In this document: piece by piece, positions 46,587 through 57,285 of the stretch | Position numbering within the stretch: position 1 is the stretch's first letter | Layout: every line of letters begins with the position of its first letter | Assembly (NCBI GenBank): GCA_030068145.1 | Contig: JAPJBO010000408.1 | Location: forward strand, 124,001-188,000 | DNA from: Diplonema papillatum | Lineage: Eukaryota > Euglenozoa > Diplonemea > Diplonemida > Diplonemidae | Direction of reading: 5' to 3' | DNA: 64,000 nucleotides | Notes under the pieces: model-generated | The model's database searches: none | What the model was told of the DNA's origin: nothing | What the model saw: only the letters and a program-made list of their open reading frames with translations | Made by a program: the position numbers and the translations under genes

Positions 46587-46650
46587 TTAAACGACGTGTG
46601 GAGGGGAAGTTCTGGTCGAAGGCAACGGTGGGTGCAATAGAAACACACGT

Positions 46651-46812
46651 TGAGGTCCAGCCTCAGAAGCTGGAGTTGAAGAGGGTGTGCCCGAGTCACA
46701 CCCGAAAAGCGGGTGTGACACCACCAAAACGCGTGTAAATCCACACCCGAAAAGCGGGTATGACACCCGCTATTTTAACTCCAGCTTTAACTCCAGCCTC
46801 TGAGGCTGGACC
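46651..46812. repeat. family I hairpin element upstream of beta-tubulin
   Basis: GTCCAGCCTCAGAAGCTGGA at the left is answered by CTCCAGCCTCTGAGGCTGGA at the right. CACACCCGAAAAGCGGGTGT repeats inside. The segment AAAACGCGTGTAAATCCACA is the inverse of that at 11755-11775. It lies about 90 bases upstream of the tubulin start. Confidence 0.75.
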
Positions 46813-47640
46813 CCACCGTGTGCGACGGGATCTAAGGTTGGTAGTTGGGTGTCAAACCGGGTGAAAACAATAGCGGGAAGGATGGCACGTTTGATAGCGT
46901 CAAGCTGCCCTGGATGGGAGGCACACCAAGCTGACAATAGGCACGCATGGGTCTCGGCTAATCTAGCAATGGCATCGGAGCGCCATTCATGATGACAAAA
47001 CGCAGATCCGGGCTCGTCAAGTACTGCTTGTGAATCAGGATACAGGACCTTATGCGGCCAGGGTTCTCCTTGATTCGACACTGAGCATACTGTTGACGAG
47101 CGTTTCTGGCCTTACCATTTCTGGTCCTACTTAATCTAACCGTTCCTTCCCACCTGGGGTTTGCCCGGTTGATGCTGGGATCCCAAGAGAGAGAAGATCC
47201 CGATATGTTTGCCCTGTTTTGTTTGCGTAGAATACGATCTGACGATACGGCGACGGCGTGCTCAGTCCTTCGCTTCTCTGCTAGCACTTTCAAGTCATCT
47301 CCTCCTGTTACGAAGAGCTGGAACAAACCCCGAAGACACCGAACAAGTTACATCTTCCCTGCTAGTCCTGCACGTGTTCTCTTCGACGTCGGAGCTTGAA
47401 AACGGCCGCAGAAGGCGCAGAGGGACATCTACAGGCAGACATGCGACGACATACGTCGAGTCCGCGTGGCCACACGGGAGACGTAGGAACTCCCGATTGG
47501 TGAGTTAGTTCAGAAGTCGGAGATGGAAAAAATTAGTATGGCGCTTCCGTTTGTTTGTGCGCACTAGCGGCTTTTCACCTGATTTGGTGAGTTGCTTTTA
47601 GTACGCTGCCAACTACTAATTTTTAGTACCAACAATGCAT
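46813..47640. other. intergenic region, no recognised gene
   Basis: A minus-strand frame at 46958-47326 (122 codons) matches nothing I recognise. At 47598-47640 the family J segment (TAGTACGCTGCCAACTACTA) is shared with 17505-17560. Confidence 0.35.
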
Positions 47641-47642
47641 TG

Positions 47643-48386
47643 TTAAGTTACTAAAGCCCCCCCCTCGTACTATTTAGGTGAAAATCATCAGACATTTCCT
47701 GAAAAAGCTAAAAGTACACCCCCCAAACTTTCAGGGTGACTCGTACTATTTAGCCACTATTTAACCACTATTTAACCACTGTTTAACCACTATTGAACCA
47801 CCATAAAGAACCGAGAGAATCGGGGCTCGGCGTCATTTAGAGTGAGGTCTCACTCTAAGTGATGCTGAATGCTCTACTCTTTAGTGACACTGAGGTCGCT
47901 AAAGGTTACTGGGTTTCCGCCGAAATCTTCCGTTTTTCTAATTCTTCTAAGTGACACTGAAACCGCATTTTTCAGTCACAGTGGACAAAAGTGCATGAGT
48001 GTCACTTAGAGTGAGCCTCACTCTACGTGCCCCAACTGTCTATGGGCTCAGAAGGACGAAACACACACTGTTCGCAGCAGCTCACGCACACTGTTCGCAG
48101 CAGCTCTCGCATTGCTGATGCAGTAGAGGTGGTGAACCTTGACGAATCAGTGATGATGGATCTGGACGCGCTCTCTGCTGGATCTGCATGCTGATACCTG
48201 TCCTTCACCTGCATCAAAGAGAAAACGGGGAAGGGACGAGCGTGAACTCTTAGCCGGAATTAAAACTTAAAAGTCATTGCAGCTGGGGGCACCACTTAAA
48301 ACTTTTAAAAAACAACACTCGTACTATTTACCTAAATAGTACGACTGCCTAAATAGTACGAGGGGGGGGGCTTTAGCAATGTTAAC
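47643..48386. mobile_element. about 740-bp element with CTAAAGCCCCCCCC-type terminal inverted repeats
   Basis: The left end CTAAAGCCCCCCCCTCGTAC and ACTATTTAGG (from 47651) is matched in inverse orientation at the right end (CCTAAATAGTACGAGGGGGG and GGGCTTTAG to 48376). The inverted repeat is about 30 bases and probably extends to GTTAA at 47643 and GTTAAC at 48386. CGTACTATTTA and CACTATTTAACCA motifs repeat inside. No transposase frame is present. Confidence 0.75.
47833..48028. mobile_element. nested element with palindromic ends (TTAGAGTGAG..CTCACTCTAA)
   Basis: The left terminus is TTAGAGTGAGGTCTCACTCT followed by AAGTGATG. The right terminus is GTCACTTAGAGTGAGCCTCA followed by CTCTACG. 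Each end is itself a palindrome and the two ends are inverted copies, so this is a small foldback element inserted into the larger element at 47643-48386. Confidence 0.65.
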
Positions 48387-48699
48387 ACAAAAAAAAAGGG
48401 TGCGACGCCGAACTCGTTCTGCAAGAGCTGCGGTGGCGAGAGTGTCTCTGCCCGAAAAGTTGATGCACTGCGAGTTGCAGAGGCCGTTGTGGCGGCTGCA
48501 TTTTCTTTTCGCAGCACCGCGGACTGTTTCAAGAGCTTGGCAACCCATCCGGAAGCGTTCGAGGCTCTGCATGCGGCGTATCAGTTGTTCGGCCCTATCC
48601 GTTGCTCTATTCTTAAAACGAACTGGTCGTTTGCAATGCGGCAGTAGGCTACGCTGGTTCACCACGAGTTCCGCACAACACCACCGAATATTGCTGCTT

Positions 48700-49470
48700 A
48701 GATACAACACCGAAAGTCGCTGCTTAGATACCACTCCGAATATCGCTGCTTAGATACAAACGGCGAAAATCGCTGCTTAGATGCAACGGCGAAGATCGCT
48801 GCGTAGATGCAACGGCGAAGATCGCTGCTTAGATGCAACGGCGAAGATCGCTGCTTTGATACCACTCCGAGAATCGCTGCTTAGAAACCACTCCAAATAT
48901 CGCTGCTGATACAACTGCGAATACTGCTGCTTAGATACAAACGGCGAAGACGATCGCTCCTTAGATGCAACGGCGAAGATCGCTGCGTAGATGCAACGGC
49001 GAAGATCGCTGCGTAGATGCAACGGCGAAGATCGCTGCTTAGATGCAACGGCGAAGATCGCTGCTTTGATACCACTCCGAGAATCGCTGCTTAGAAACCA
49101 CTCCAAATATCGCTGCTGATACAACTGCGAATATTGCTGCTTAGATACAAACGGCGAAGACGATCGCTCCTTAGATGCAACGGCGAAGATCGCTGCGTAG
49201 ATGCAACGGCGAAGATCGCTGCGTAGATGCAACGGCGAAGATCGCTGCTTAGATGCAACGGCGAAGATCGCTGCTTTGATACCACTCCGAGAATCGCTGC
49301 TTAGAAACCACTCCAAATATCGCTGCTGATACAACTGCGAATATTGCTGCTTAGATACAAACGGCGAAGATCGCTGCTTAGATACAACACCGAAAGTCGC
49401 TGCTTAGACACCACTCCGAATATCGCTGCTTAGATACACCGAATGTCGCTGCTCAGATACAACACCGAGT
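48700..49470 (-). repeat. minisatellite with 210-bp higher-order repeat
   Basis: The base unit is about 21-23 bases (CGCTGCTTAGATGCAACGGC and GAAGAT). A block of ten such units repeats as a 210-base higher-order unit at about 48881 and 49091. All frames are open because the units lack certain stops, but the translation (KQRSSPLHLRSDLRR-like) is only a repeat read-through. Confidence 0.92.
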
Positions 49471-49473
49471 ATC

Positions 49474-49794
49474 TTAAAGGGACGCGGCCTGCTTCAAGAG
49501 CTTCGCAAGCCCCCCGGAAGCGTCGAGGCCCTGCACAGCGTCGCAGCCGCCGATGTGTCGGTCGCCGATGAAGACGTTCGGCACCGTCCGTTGGCCCGTT
49601 ATCTTCAGCAAAGCAGCCTTCACCGCCGCCCCGTTGGCTTCGGTGCCCACGTCGTAAACGGCCGGCTTGGCCCCGTGCCGAACGAACACGTCCATCGCAA
49701 TGCGGCAGAACGGGCAGCTCGCCTTCGAGAACATGAGCACGTGCGCCATCCGCATATGCTCTGGAACCAGCTGCCGCGCCTGCTGCGCTGCCAT
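49474..49794 (-). CDS. dithiol glutaredoxin 3 (CPFC)
   Basis: The 106-residue, intron-free product is a single glutaredoxin domain. It has CPFC in MFSKASCPFC, TVPNVFIGDRHIGGCDA for the cis-Pro and glutathione-binding loop, and LAKLLKQ at the end. No targeting signal is visible, so a cytosolic location is inferred. Its 3' end is separated by only a few bases from the minisatellite at 48700-49470, so the 3' untranslated region must lie in repeat DNA. Like the other two glutaredoxins it is on the minus strand but about 10 kb away, so they are dispersed rather than tandem paralogues. Confidence 0.95.
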   Translation of the reverse strand: MAAQQARQLVPEHMRMAHVLMFSKASCPFCRIAMDVFVRHGAKPAVYDVGTEANGAAVKAALLKITGQRTVPNVFIGDRHIGGCDAVQGLDASGGLAKLLKQAASL

Positions 49795-49966
49795 CGAGAC
49801 GCGGAAACGGTGGAGGAGGGCCTCAGGGCGGTGTGTTCCTATTACTGGATGGAATTACTGGATGGAGGGGACACAATTCGTTCTGGTCTGAGAAATTGGG
49901 GAAGGTAGGAAAGTTGCGGTGGTCTCCGTCGGTTAGGAACAAGGAGGTACTTTGTACTACCTCCGA

Positions 49967-50344
<378 letters not shown>

Positions 50345-50429
50345 CTCAAGATATCATTCATTCTTTTTTCATCCCTCCATGCAAGAGCCGAATCGGTTCC
50401 TCGTATTGAACACAGGAACACAGGAAATG

Positions 50430-50612
50430 AAAAAAGTTGAAGCATGGTTAAAAGGGTTAAAGGTAAAGGGGAATATCAGGGCCGCCCATGTGATAAAGCC
50501 GCCGCAGCACTGGGAACTTTAAGTACATGGACAACATGGATCAGCATACACTTCAGCCGATGAGCAGCGGCTGCCGGCTTTGCCCGTGACACCTTTTATA
50601 AGTAGTTGGAAT
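50430..50612 (+). repeat. family B MITE-like element, copy 3
   Basis: GTTGAAGCATGGTTAAA, ATCAGGGCCGCCCATGTGAT, AGCAGCGGCTGCCGGCTTTG and CCGTGACACCTTTTATAAGT follow the same order as at 7159 and 8315, with more divergence. It lies about 90 bases right of the (GT)n run. Confidence 0.75.
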
Positions 50613-51535
50613 TTATGAATTAAGTACTGTGTACAATCTGTGCGCGGGACGTACAGATTGGTCTTCCGCGAGTTGCAGTTTCCGCATGCCGAACTCTCAG
50701 GGTTTAGCGGTGGGTGGCGGTTGTCACAGCAGTCTGCTGTGCTTTACGTGTTGCGCATCATATCGAGAGTCGAGAATCCACCCGTCGATTGTTCGTCGGC
50801 GGATCCGCCCCTGAAAGGCCGCGCCCGTCTTTCATCTTTACAACACGGCCATTTGCCCTTCTTTGTGCTGGGTTCCTCACGCTACCGACTTCCCGGCGCT
50901 GACATGTGCTGCATGTTCACCTTCTAAAGTGCACCTTCACTGTGGGGTGAGTCGGATGCATGCTGCAGGCAAGCACTCGCTCCGCCAGGTGCCGGGAGGC
51001 GTTCAGCCACAATCTATCCAGTGGGAGTTCCTAGTGCGACTCGGATCAGCCGCGCTATCGTTGAAAACCCATCCGGTTTGCACAAAAAGTGAATAGGAAG
51101 CAGAAGCCGACGTTCTCGACAGCAGTTCTTTTGAGTGAGGGGGGATTTGCAAGAACGTGCTTGGAAGGGATATGTGCTCAACACCGCACTGTCCCATCTG
51201 CACCTTTAGGCCATGGACACATAAGGCGGAACCTGTGTGTCCGCAAACAGGACAGGGGTGTGAGCCTGGTTTGCCAGGCGGCTAGCCGCGCCAGACGAGG
51301 GGCTGGAGGCGAGATAGCCGACGAATTCAGCTGACCGGGTAGAGTATCAAAAAAGGCAGAAGCGTACACATGTTTCGTTTTGCTTATGTGATCGTTTCCC
51401 GCTTTGCCATCGATGGTTGTCCGGTGAAGGACAAACTGAAGCCTGGTCCGACGGACGGGATGAAAGTACGCGCGAACGAATTCGGCATCGGACGGACTGA
51501 ATTTACCGGGTGGAAGCATCCCGTCCTGCTAGCGT
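50613..51535. other. intergenic region with a repeat shared with 12690-13090
   Basis: GCAAGAACGTGCTTGGAAGG, ACACATAAGGCGG and ACAGGACAGGGGTGTGAGCC (51145-51275) are related to blocks at 12720-13070. No gene is recognised. Confidence 0.4.
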
Positions 51536-51539
51536 CCGG

Positions 51540-52480
51540 AAGTGCACCCGCCACAGCTTCGCGCGACCAATTTCTTCTCGGGGGGACGGACGCCTGTGTG
51601 AAAGCCACATCAGCACTAGCAGTAGTTCCGTTTTGTATTCATTCGTTCTGCGTTGAAGAGCATGCAGCCGTTGGGAACGGACACGTCACAGCTTCTTCGA
51701 GCGATCACACAAGTTCTTTTGGTAGACGGCCGTATGAAAGCTAAAGCTGGCCAATTCGTAGTGACGTTTTGTACTCATTCGTCCTACGTTGGAAGCACGT
51801 CACAGCTTCTTCGAGCGATCACACAATTTCTTTTGGTAGACGGCCGTATGAAAGCTAAAGCTGGCCAATCCGTAGTGACGTTTTGTACTCATTCCTCCTG
51901 CGCTGGAGACACGTCACAGCTTCGCACGACCACGCGATTTCTTCTTGGTAGACGGCTGTATGAAAGCCAAAGCCGGGCTGATGCCGAGATCCGCACTCCT
52001 CGCTGTGAAGATGAGCCGCTTGTCGTCTTGAAAGGAAGCGCGCAGAGTCCCGCAGAAGGGCGCGACTTGGTTGTACGCGCGGTGGATGTCGGCGGTGGCC
52101 ACTGTGAGCCCCCACAGGCGCGCTCGCGCCGACCCGACGAAGGCAGTGATGCTGCGCTTGAAGAACTCGGCGGGGCTCCGGCGGTTCGGCGGCGCGGGGC
52201 TGTCGTCAGACCGTTTATTCTTGCTAGACGGCTGTATTAAAGCTAAAGCCAGCCAGGCAGCAGCAGCACAGCAGTAGCAGTGACGTGTTGCATTCATTGG
52301 TTCTGCGTTGAAGAACATGCAGCGGTCCGGAACGGACGCGCCACAGCTTCGCGCGGCCACACAATTTCTCCTCGGTAGACAGGCCTGTAGAAAGCTAACG
52401 CTGACCAATTTGAACACACGTCACAGCTTCGCACGACCACGCGACTTCTTGGTAGACGGCTGTATGAAAGCCAAAGCCGG
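51540..52480. repeat. repeats of about 112 bp built from the 3' flank of the VOC gene
   Basis: CACGTCACAGCTTC, TTTCTTNTTGGTAGACGGC and TGTATGAAAGCCAAAGC blocks recur at about 51550, 51684, 51796, 51910, 52205, 52340 and 52422, with some spacings of 112-114 bases. The unit includes the last few codons and 3' side of the VOC gene. Confidence 0.8.
51935..52210 (-). pseudogene. truncated 3'-end copy of the VOC gene
   Basis: This segment repeats about the last 90 codons of the gene at 52421-53194 (SPAPPNRRSPAEFFKRS through ALAFIQPSTK) with one or two changes. It is offset by about 504 bases and lacks the first VOC module and a start. Confidence 0.88.
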
Positions 52481-53194
52481 GCTGATGCCGAGATCCGCAC
52501 TCCTCGCTGTGAAGATGAGCCGCTTGTCGTCTTGAAAGGAAGCGCGCAGAGTCCCGCAGAAGGGCGTGACTTGGTTGTACGCGCGGTGGATGTCGGCGGT
52601 GGCCACTGTGAGCCCCCATAGGCGCGCTCGCGCCGACCCGACGAAGGCAGTGATGCTGCGCTTGAAGAACTCGGCGGGGCTCCGGCGGTTCGGCGGCGCG
52701 GGGCTGTCATCCGACGTGCAAGGGGCAACGACTTCGATGATAACGGGCCCGGCTTTGAAGAACAGCATCATCCGGCCGCCAACAAGCTGCGCAGGCTTCC
52801 GTGGGGCCAGTCCCAGCAATTCTGCCACCTCACGTGTGGTTTCCGAGAGGTTGGTGGTGAAGACGACGACGTGGTCCAAACGGGTTGCGGCGTTCGGGTG
52901 CGCTGCGGGCTGCGCTCGGCCGGGCGCGTCGCTGCCTCCTTGTCTCGCTACGCGGGTCGGAATGCCGCCGATGCTGCCGGTCTGTCCGGCGACGGTTGCC
53001 GTCGGGCTGAAAAAGGTCCAGCCCGCAATTCCGTCCCCCCGCGCCTTCACCGGCGGACCTTCCGCCCGGCGGCGGAGCACGACGCTGACTCCGCCGATGT
53101 CGATTCGGTCGTCCGCGTTCACGGTGAACCCGCAGCGCTCCCACGCTGCCGGATCGTCGTCCACGCGCAATTCTCCGAGCTGCATTTTCTTCAA
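52421..53194 (-). CDS. VOC/glyoxalase-like protein
   Basis: The 257-residue product resembles vicinal-oxygen-chelate (glyoxalase/dioxygenase-like) proteins. An N-terminal half-module (LGELRVDDDPAAWERCGFTV, IDIGGVSVVL) is followed by a canonical module starting LDHVVVFTTNLSETTREVAE, with MMLFFKAGPVIIEVV and GLTVATADIHRAY, and ending ISPALAFI. In VOC enzymes metal ligands are His/Glu from each module; here His in LDHVVV and Glu in IIEVV are candidates. Substrate and reaction are unknown. Either Met1 or Met4 could start the protein. The extreme C-terminus (PSTKKSRGRAKL) lies in the repeated block and may be recent. Its 3' end is duplicated immediately downstream. Confidence 0.8.
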   Translation of the reverse strand: MKKMQLGELRVDDDPAAWERCGFTVNADDRIDIGGVSVVLRRRAEGPPVKARGDGIAGWTFFSPTATVAGQTGSIGGIPTRVARQGGSDAPGRAQPAAHPNAATRLDHVVVFTTNLSETTREVAELLGLAPRKPAQLVGGRMMLFFKAGPVIIEVVAPCTSDDSPAPPNRRSPAEFFKRSITAFVGSARARLWGLTVATADIHRAYNQVTPFCGTLRASFQDDKRLIFTARSADLGISPALAFIQPSTKKSRGRAKL

Positions 53195-53299
53195 GTGATG
53201 TGTATGTGTGAGAGAGAGTGTGTGTGTGTGTATGGGTTACGGTTACGCGTTTGAACGTGGTACTTCCTGCACGAGAGACGTCCACGCTTAGTGTCTGTG

Positions 53300-53950
53300 T
53301 GTGCGCGTGCTCTCAGACAATCAAACCGAGGTTGGATTGACGCCTTCGTCGACTTCTTCTTTTCGTCCTTCCTTTCCTTCCTTCGTAGACGCTGGTGTGC
53401 CCTGCTGCACACTTCCCAATCCTTTTCTCGTTTACTTTTTTAGTCTTTTTCTCCCGGCGAATTCCTTTTTGGGTCGTTTTCTCTACAGGGGGCGGAAGTT
53501 GCTTGGGCTAGCTTTTTCTTGCTGTTGGCGATGAACGCTCGTCGAAGTCAACAAGTTGGGCTTATTCTTTTGATTGTGTGTGTTGTGTCTTCCTGTCTTG
53601 TCTTAGAGTGGTCAGTTTCCACGCACCAATCAACAGCCAGGTACTGGCCAAACACGACTCTTCAACCCAAAAACAGTATTAGGCGACTGCCTGCCGATCT
53701 GCATCGAGGTGCCTGTGCCTCTCGCCGTCTATCACGGTGCACACTTCACAAATTCTCTGCATTCGTAGATTATTCTGACGTCAGACTGCCTGGATGGGCA
53801 CGTCTTACTACACCACGGTCTACGATCTACAGTTACCATCCTGGAGCTGCATATAGATTTTCCTGCAGCTTGAGTAAAGAGCAAATTACTCGTCGGCTAG
53901 CTGCCGAATACACCAAACTCGGATCCGAACCTGAATCGACGTAATATGTG
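53300..53950. other. spacer between the VOC gene and the GRAM array
   Basis: A family H piece (AGACAATCAAACCGAGGTTG) is at about 53316 and family E motifs (CGTCTATCACGG, CACGGTCTACGATC, GGAGCTGCATATAGATTTTC) at about 53725-53870. A plus-strand frame of 141 codons at 53519-53944 overlaps these repeats and is not credible. Confidence 0.4.
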
Positions 53951-54226
53951 GCTGATCCGTCGGTTGCTTGAAATACGTCGCGCAAAGATGAATGAGAATG
54001 AGACTTTTCTGTCAAACTGAGGATAGCTAGTGTGGCTTTGACGCAACTAACCAGCAACTGTCAAGAGAGAGGTAGCAAACAGGTGAGAAATGCACGGGTG
54101 GGAATGGGTCACGTCGGGCCGAGTTCAAGCGGAATGCTGTCTACCCAGCCTGACGCGGGGGGAGGTTAGAGAAAGGGTTGTTATTTAGCAAGTTATTGTC
54201 CATGGGAACAGTAGTAGACTGTCAGC

Positions 54227-54964
54227 TTACGAAGAGTGGTACGTCGCCGCAGGGTGGGGCACTTCTGAGGCCTTCCTCCAGTAGAAGTCCATCCAGTTGT
54301 GTGCCTCATAGATCGTCTCCTCGACACTGGTGTTCTGGATGTTCTCCGCTCGCAGGTTCTGGAAGTGGAACACTCTGTTGTCAGTCGTGTACACATCGAT
54401 TCTCTTCGGCGTCGTGTTCGGAATGTGCAAACTGGCAATCAACTTGTACGGAGCAGACTCCTTCAAGCTCAGCTTCTTGTCTTTGTTTCCATCAGCGAAG
54501 TGAACGCCACAGCTGGTGATTGCCAGTTTGCCAAGGTGCTGGTGGGCCTTGCCGTCGACATACATACATTGGTACACCTCGATCACAGTCTCGTACTTGT
54601 GAAGCTCTGGGAAGCATTGCATGAACCACTTCTGTTCAGCTTCACTCGCCTTCTTGTGGAACCTGTCTGTCATCGAGTGCTGCGTGTGGGACAGTGTGGC
54701 TGCTGCTTTCGCCCCTGCCAGGTGAGCCGCGCTCCTTGCCTTGTCCATCATTCCCTTCTTGTGTTCTTTGTTCTCGAGGTGCGCTGCCTGCGCGTATTCG
54801 ACGCGTTGCTGTGCTTTCGTCTCCTCGTGGTGTTGTTCCACCTTGCGCTGTTCTTCCGGCGTTGCTTTGTTCACAACTTGTGTAGGCATCGGCGCGCCAC
54901 CAGTGTACTTTGCAGGCCCGCACGTCGTGGGCTGGAAAGCAACGGTCTCAGACGTGGTCGGCAT
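54227..54964 (-). CDS. GRAM-domain protein, array copy 1
   Basis: The 245-residue intron-free protein has a Glu/His/Gln-rich amphipathic N-terminus (about 1-110, with AAHLAGAKAAATLSHTQH). A GRAM domain follows at about 112-225 (YQCMYVDGKAHQHLGKLAIT, GVHFADG, YKLIASLHIP, RIDVYTTDNRVFHFQNL). GRAM domains are PH-like membrane- or lipid-associated modules; plant GEM-like proteins have a similar layout. The exact role is unknown. All six copies encode the same protein. This is the last (3'-most) copy; its 3' flank back to about 53955 still matches the array unit. Upstream of the ATG the sequence reads ACCCTACTAACC in every copy. Confidence 0.88.
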   Translation of the reverse strand: MPTTSETVAFQPTTCGPAKYTGGAPMPTQVVNKATPEEQRKVEQHHEETKAQQRVEYAQAAHLENKEHKKGMMDKARSAAHLAGAKAAATLSHTQHSMTDRFHKKASEAEQKWFMQCFPELHKYETVIEVYQCMYVDGKAHQHLGKLAITSCGVHFADGNKDKKLSLKESAPYKLIASLHIPNTTPKRIDVYTTDNRVFHFQNLRAENIQNTSVEETIYEAHNWMDFYWRKASEVPHPAATYHSS

Positions 54965-55712
54965 GGTTAGTAGGGTCTTGTGTGAAGTTGTGTAAGCTGA
55001 AGCGTGTTGACTGTTTCATTTGAGGCACGATTACGTACGACAGATTTCCTTTATTTGCAGTGCATGCCCCCGGGACCAGTACCCACAGGATAGAGATACG
55101 GTATCGGAGGCTAATTATCTTCCGCAGCAACTATAGACCATGCTTGGCGCCCCCCGAAGTTTTCAGTGCGTCTTTGCGTTCTTCTGCCGAGAACGCGCCA
55201 CTCTATGTCAGGGCTGCCACGTTTGCGGCCTTCTTCTAATCTCCTCCTGCTTAAGGTAGCCCAATGCCTCGTCTTCTAATTAAAGACGCGCGTGAATGGA
55301 CCGATGAGATTCCTTCTGTCCCTACCTAGCTTTTTCGAACTCCAGTGAAACAACCAAGAGGCTACGGGTTCTCTCTCTCTGTGTTTCTCCGTTGCTGACG
55401 GACTTGCTTCGTGTTTCAACAAACATAAAACTTGCTTCTGCGAAATATGGCGCGCAAACACGAATGAAAGTGAAAGGCTTTTTATCACACTGAGGATAGT
55501 TGGTGTGGCTTTGACGCGACTAACCAGACTAACCAGCAGTTGTCAAGAGAGAGGTAGCAAACAGGTGAGAAATGCACGGGTGGGAATGGGTCACGTCGGG
55601 CCGAGTTCAAGCAGAATGTTGCCAATCTACCCAGCCTGACGCGGGGGGAGGTTAGAGAAAGAATTGCTAATTGGCAAACTGCTGGTCATGGGAACAGTAG
55701 TAGTCGGACAGC

Positions 55713-56450
55713 TTACGAAGAGTGGTACGTCGCCGCAGGGTGGGGCACTTCGGAGGCCTTCCTCCAGTAGAAGTCCATCCAGTTGTGTGCCTCGTAGATC
55801 GTCTCCTCGACACTGGTGTTCTGGATGTTCTCCGCTCGCAGGTTCTGGAAGTGGAACACTCTGTTGTCAGTCGTGTACACATCGATTCTCTTCGGCGTCG
55901 TGTTCGGAATGTGCAAACTGGCAATCAACTTGTACGGAGCAGACTCCTTCAAGCTCAGCTTCTTGTCTTTGTTTCCATCAGCGAAGTGAACGCCACAGCT
56001 GGTGATTGCCAGTTTGCCAAGGTGCTGGTGGGCCTTGCCGTCGACATACATACATTGGTACACCTCGATCACAGTCTCGTACTTGTGAAGCTCTGGGAAG
56101 CATTGCATGAACCACTTCTGTTCAGCTTCACTCGCCTTCTTGTGGAACCTGTCTGTCATCGAGTGCTGCGTGTGGGACAGTGTGGCTGCTGCTTTCGCCC
56201 CTGCCAGGTGAGCCGCGCTCCTTGCCTTGTCCATCATTCCCTTCTTGTGTTCTTTGTTCTCGAGGTGCGCTGCCTGCGCGTATTCGACGCGTTGCTGTGC
56301 TTTCGTCTCCTCGTGGTGTTGTTCCACCTTGCGTTGTTCTTCCGGCGTTGCTTTGTTCACAACTTGTGTAGGCATCGGCGCGCCACCAGTGTACTTTGCA
56401 GGCCCGCACGTCGTGGGCTGGAAAGCAACGGTCTCAGACGTGGTCGGCAT
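55713..56450 (-). CDS. GRAM-domain protein, array copy 2
   Basis: The product is identical to copy 1. Differences are synonymous, for example CAACGC against CAGCGC in the EEQRKVE region. The frame runs open upstream of the ATG to 56603, but the shared Met at 56450 is the start in the other copies. The spacer to copy 1 is 748 bases and to copy 3 is 835 bases. Both belong to the longer spacer class, containing CAGATTTCCTTTATTTGCAG and GCTTAAGGTAGCC. Confidence 0.88.
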   Translation of the reverse strand: MPTTSETVAFQPTTCGPAKYTGGAPMPTQVVNKATPEEQRKVEQHHEETKAQQRVEYAQAAHLENKEHKKGMMDKARSAAHLAGAKAAATLSHTQHSMTDRFHKKASEAEQKWFMQCFPELHKYETVIEVYQCMYVDGKAHQHLGKLAITSCGVHFADGNKDKKLSLKESAPYKLIASLHIPNTTPKRIDVYTTDNRVFHFQNLRAENIQNTSVEETIYEAHNWMDFYWRKASEVPHPAATYHSS

Positions 56451-57285
56451 GGTTAGTAGGGTCTTGTGAAGTTGTGTAGGCTGAAGCGTGTTGGCTGTTT
56501 CATTTGAGGCACGTTTACGACAGATTTCCTTTATTTGCAGTGCCTGCCCCGGGACCCACAGGATAGAGATATAGTATCGGAGGCTAGCTTTCTTCCGCAG
56601 CAACTATAGACCATGCTTGGCGCCCCCCGAAGTTTTCCGTGCCTTTGCGTTCTTCTGCCGAAAACGCGCCACTCTGTGTCAGGGCTGCCACGTTTGCGGC
56701 CACCTTCTAATCTCCTCCTGCTTAAGGTAGCCAAATGCCTCGTCTTCTAATTAAAGACGCGCATGAATGGACCGATGAGATTCCTTCTGTCCCTACGTAC
56801 TATCTGGCGAAAGAAAATTCTGCACTATTCTTGCGGTATCGGCCGAGTCGCCATATTCTACGGTCAGTCCTTGCACCATTCTCACCGCCTGTGCACTAGT
56901 GTGTCAGTTCCCCGTAGCTTTTTCAAACTCCAGTGAAACAACCAAGAGGCTACGGGTTCTCTCTGTGTTTCTCCGTTGCTGACGGACTTGCTTCGTGTTT
57001 CAACAAACATAAAACTTGCTTCTGCGAAATATGGCGCGCAAACACGAATGAAAGCGAATGGCTTTTTTATCACACTGAGGATAGTTGGTGTGGCTTTGAC
57101 GCGACTAACCAGACTAACCAGCAACTGTCAAGAGAGAGGTAGCAAACAGGTGAGAAATGCACGGGTGGCACGTCGGGCCGAGTTCAAGCAGAATGCTGTC
57201 TACCCAGCCTGACGCGGGGGGAGGTTAGAGAAAGGGTTACTAATTAGCGAGTTATGGTTCATGGGAACAGCAGTAGACTGTCAGC

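Noticed and set aside
53519-53944. Plus-strand frame of 141 codons with a hydrophobic start
   Set aside because: Much of it is family E repeat, and it would be the only gene on this strand; no homology is recognised.
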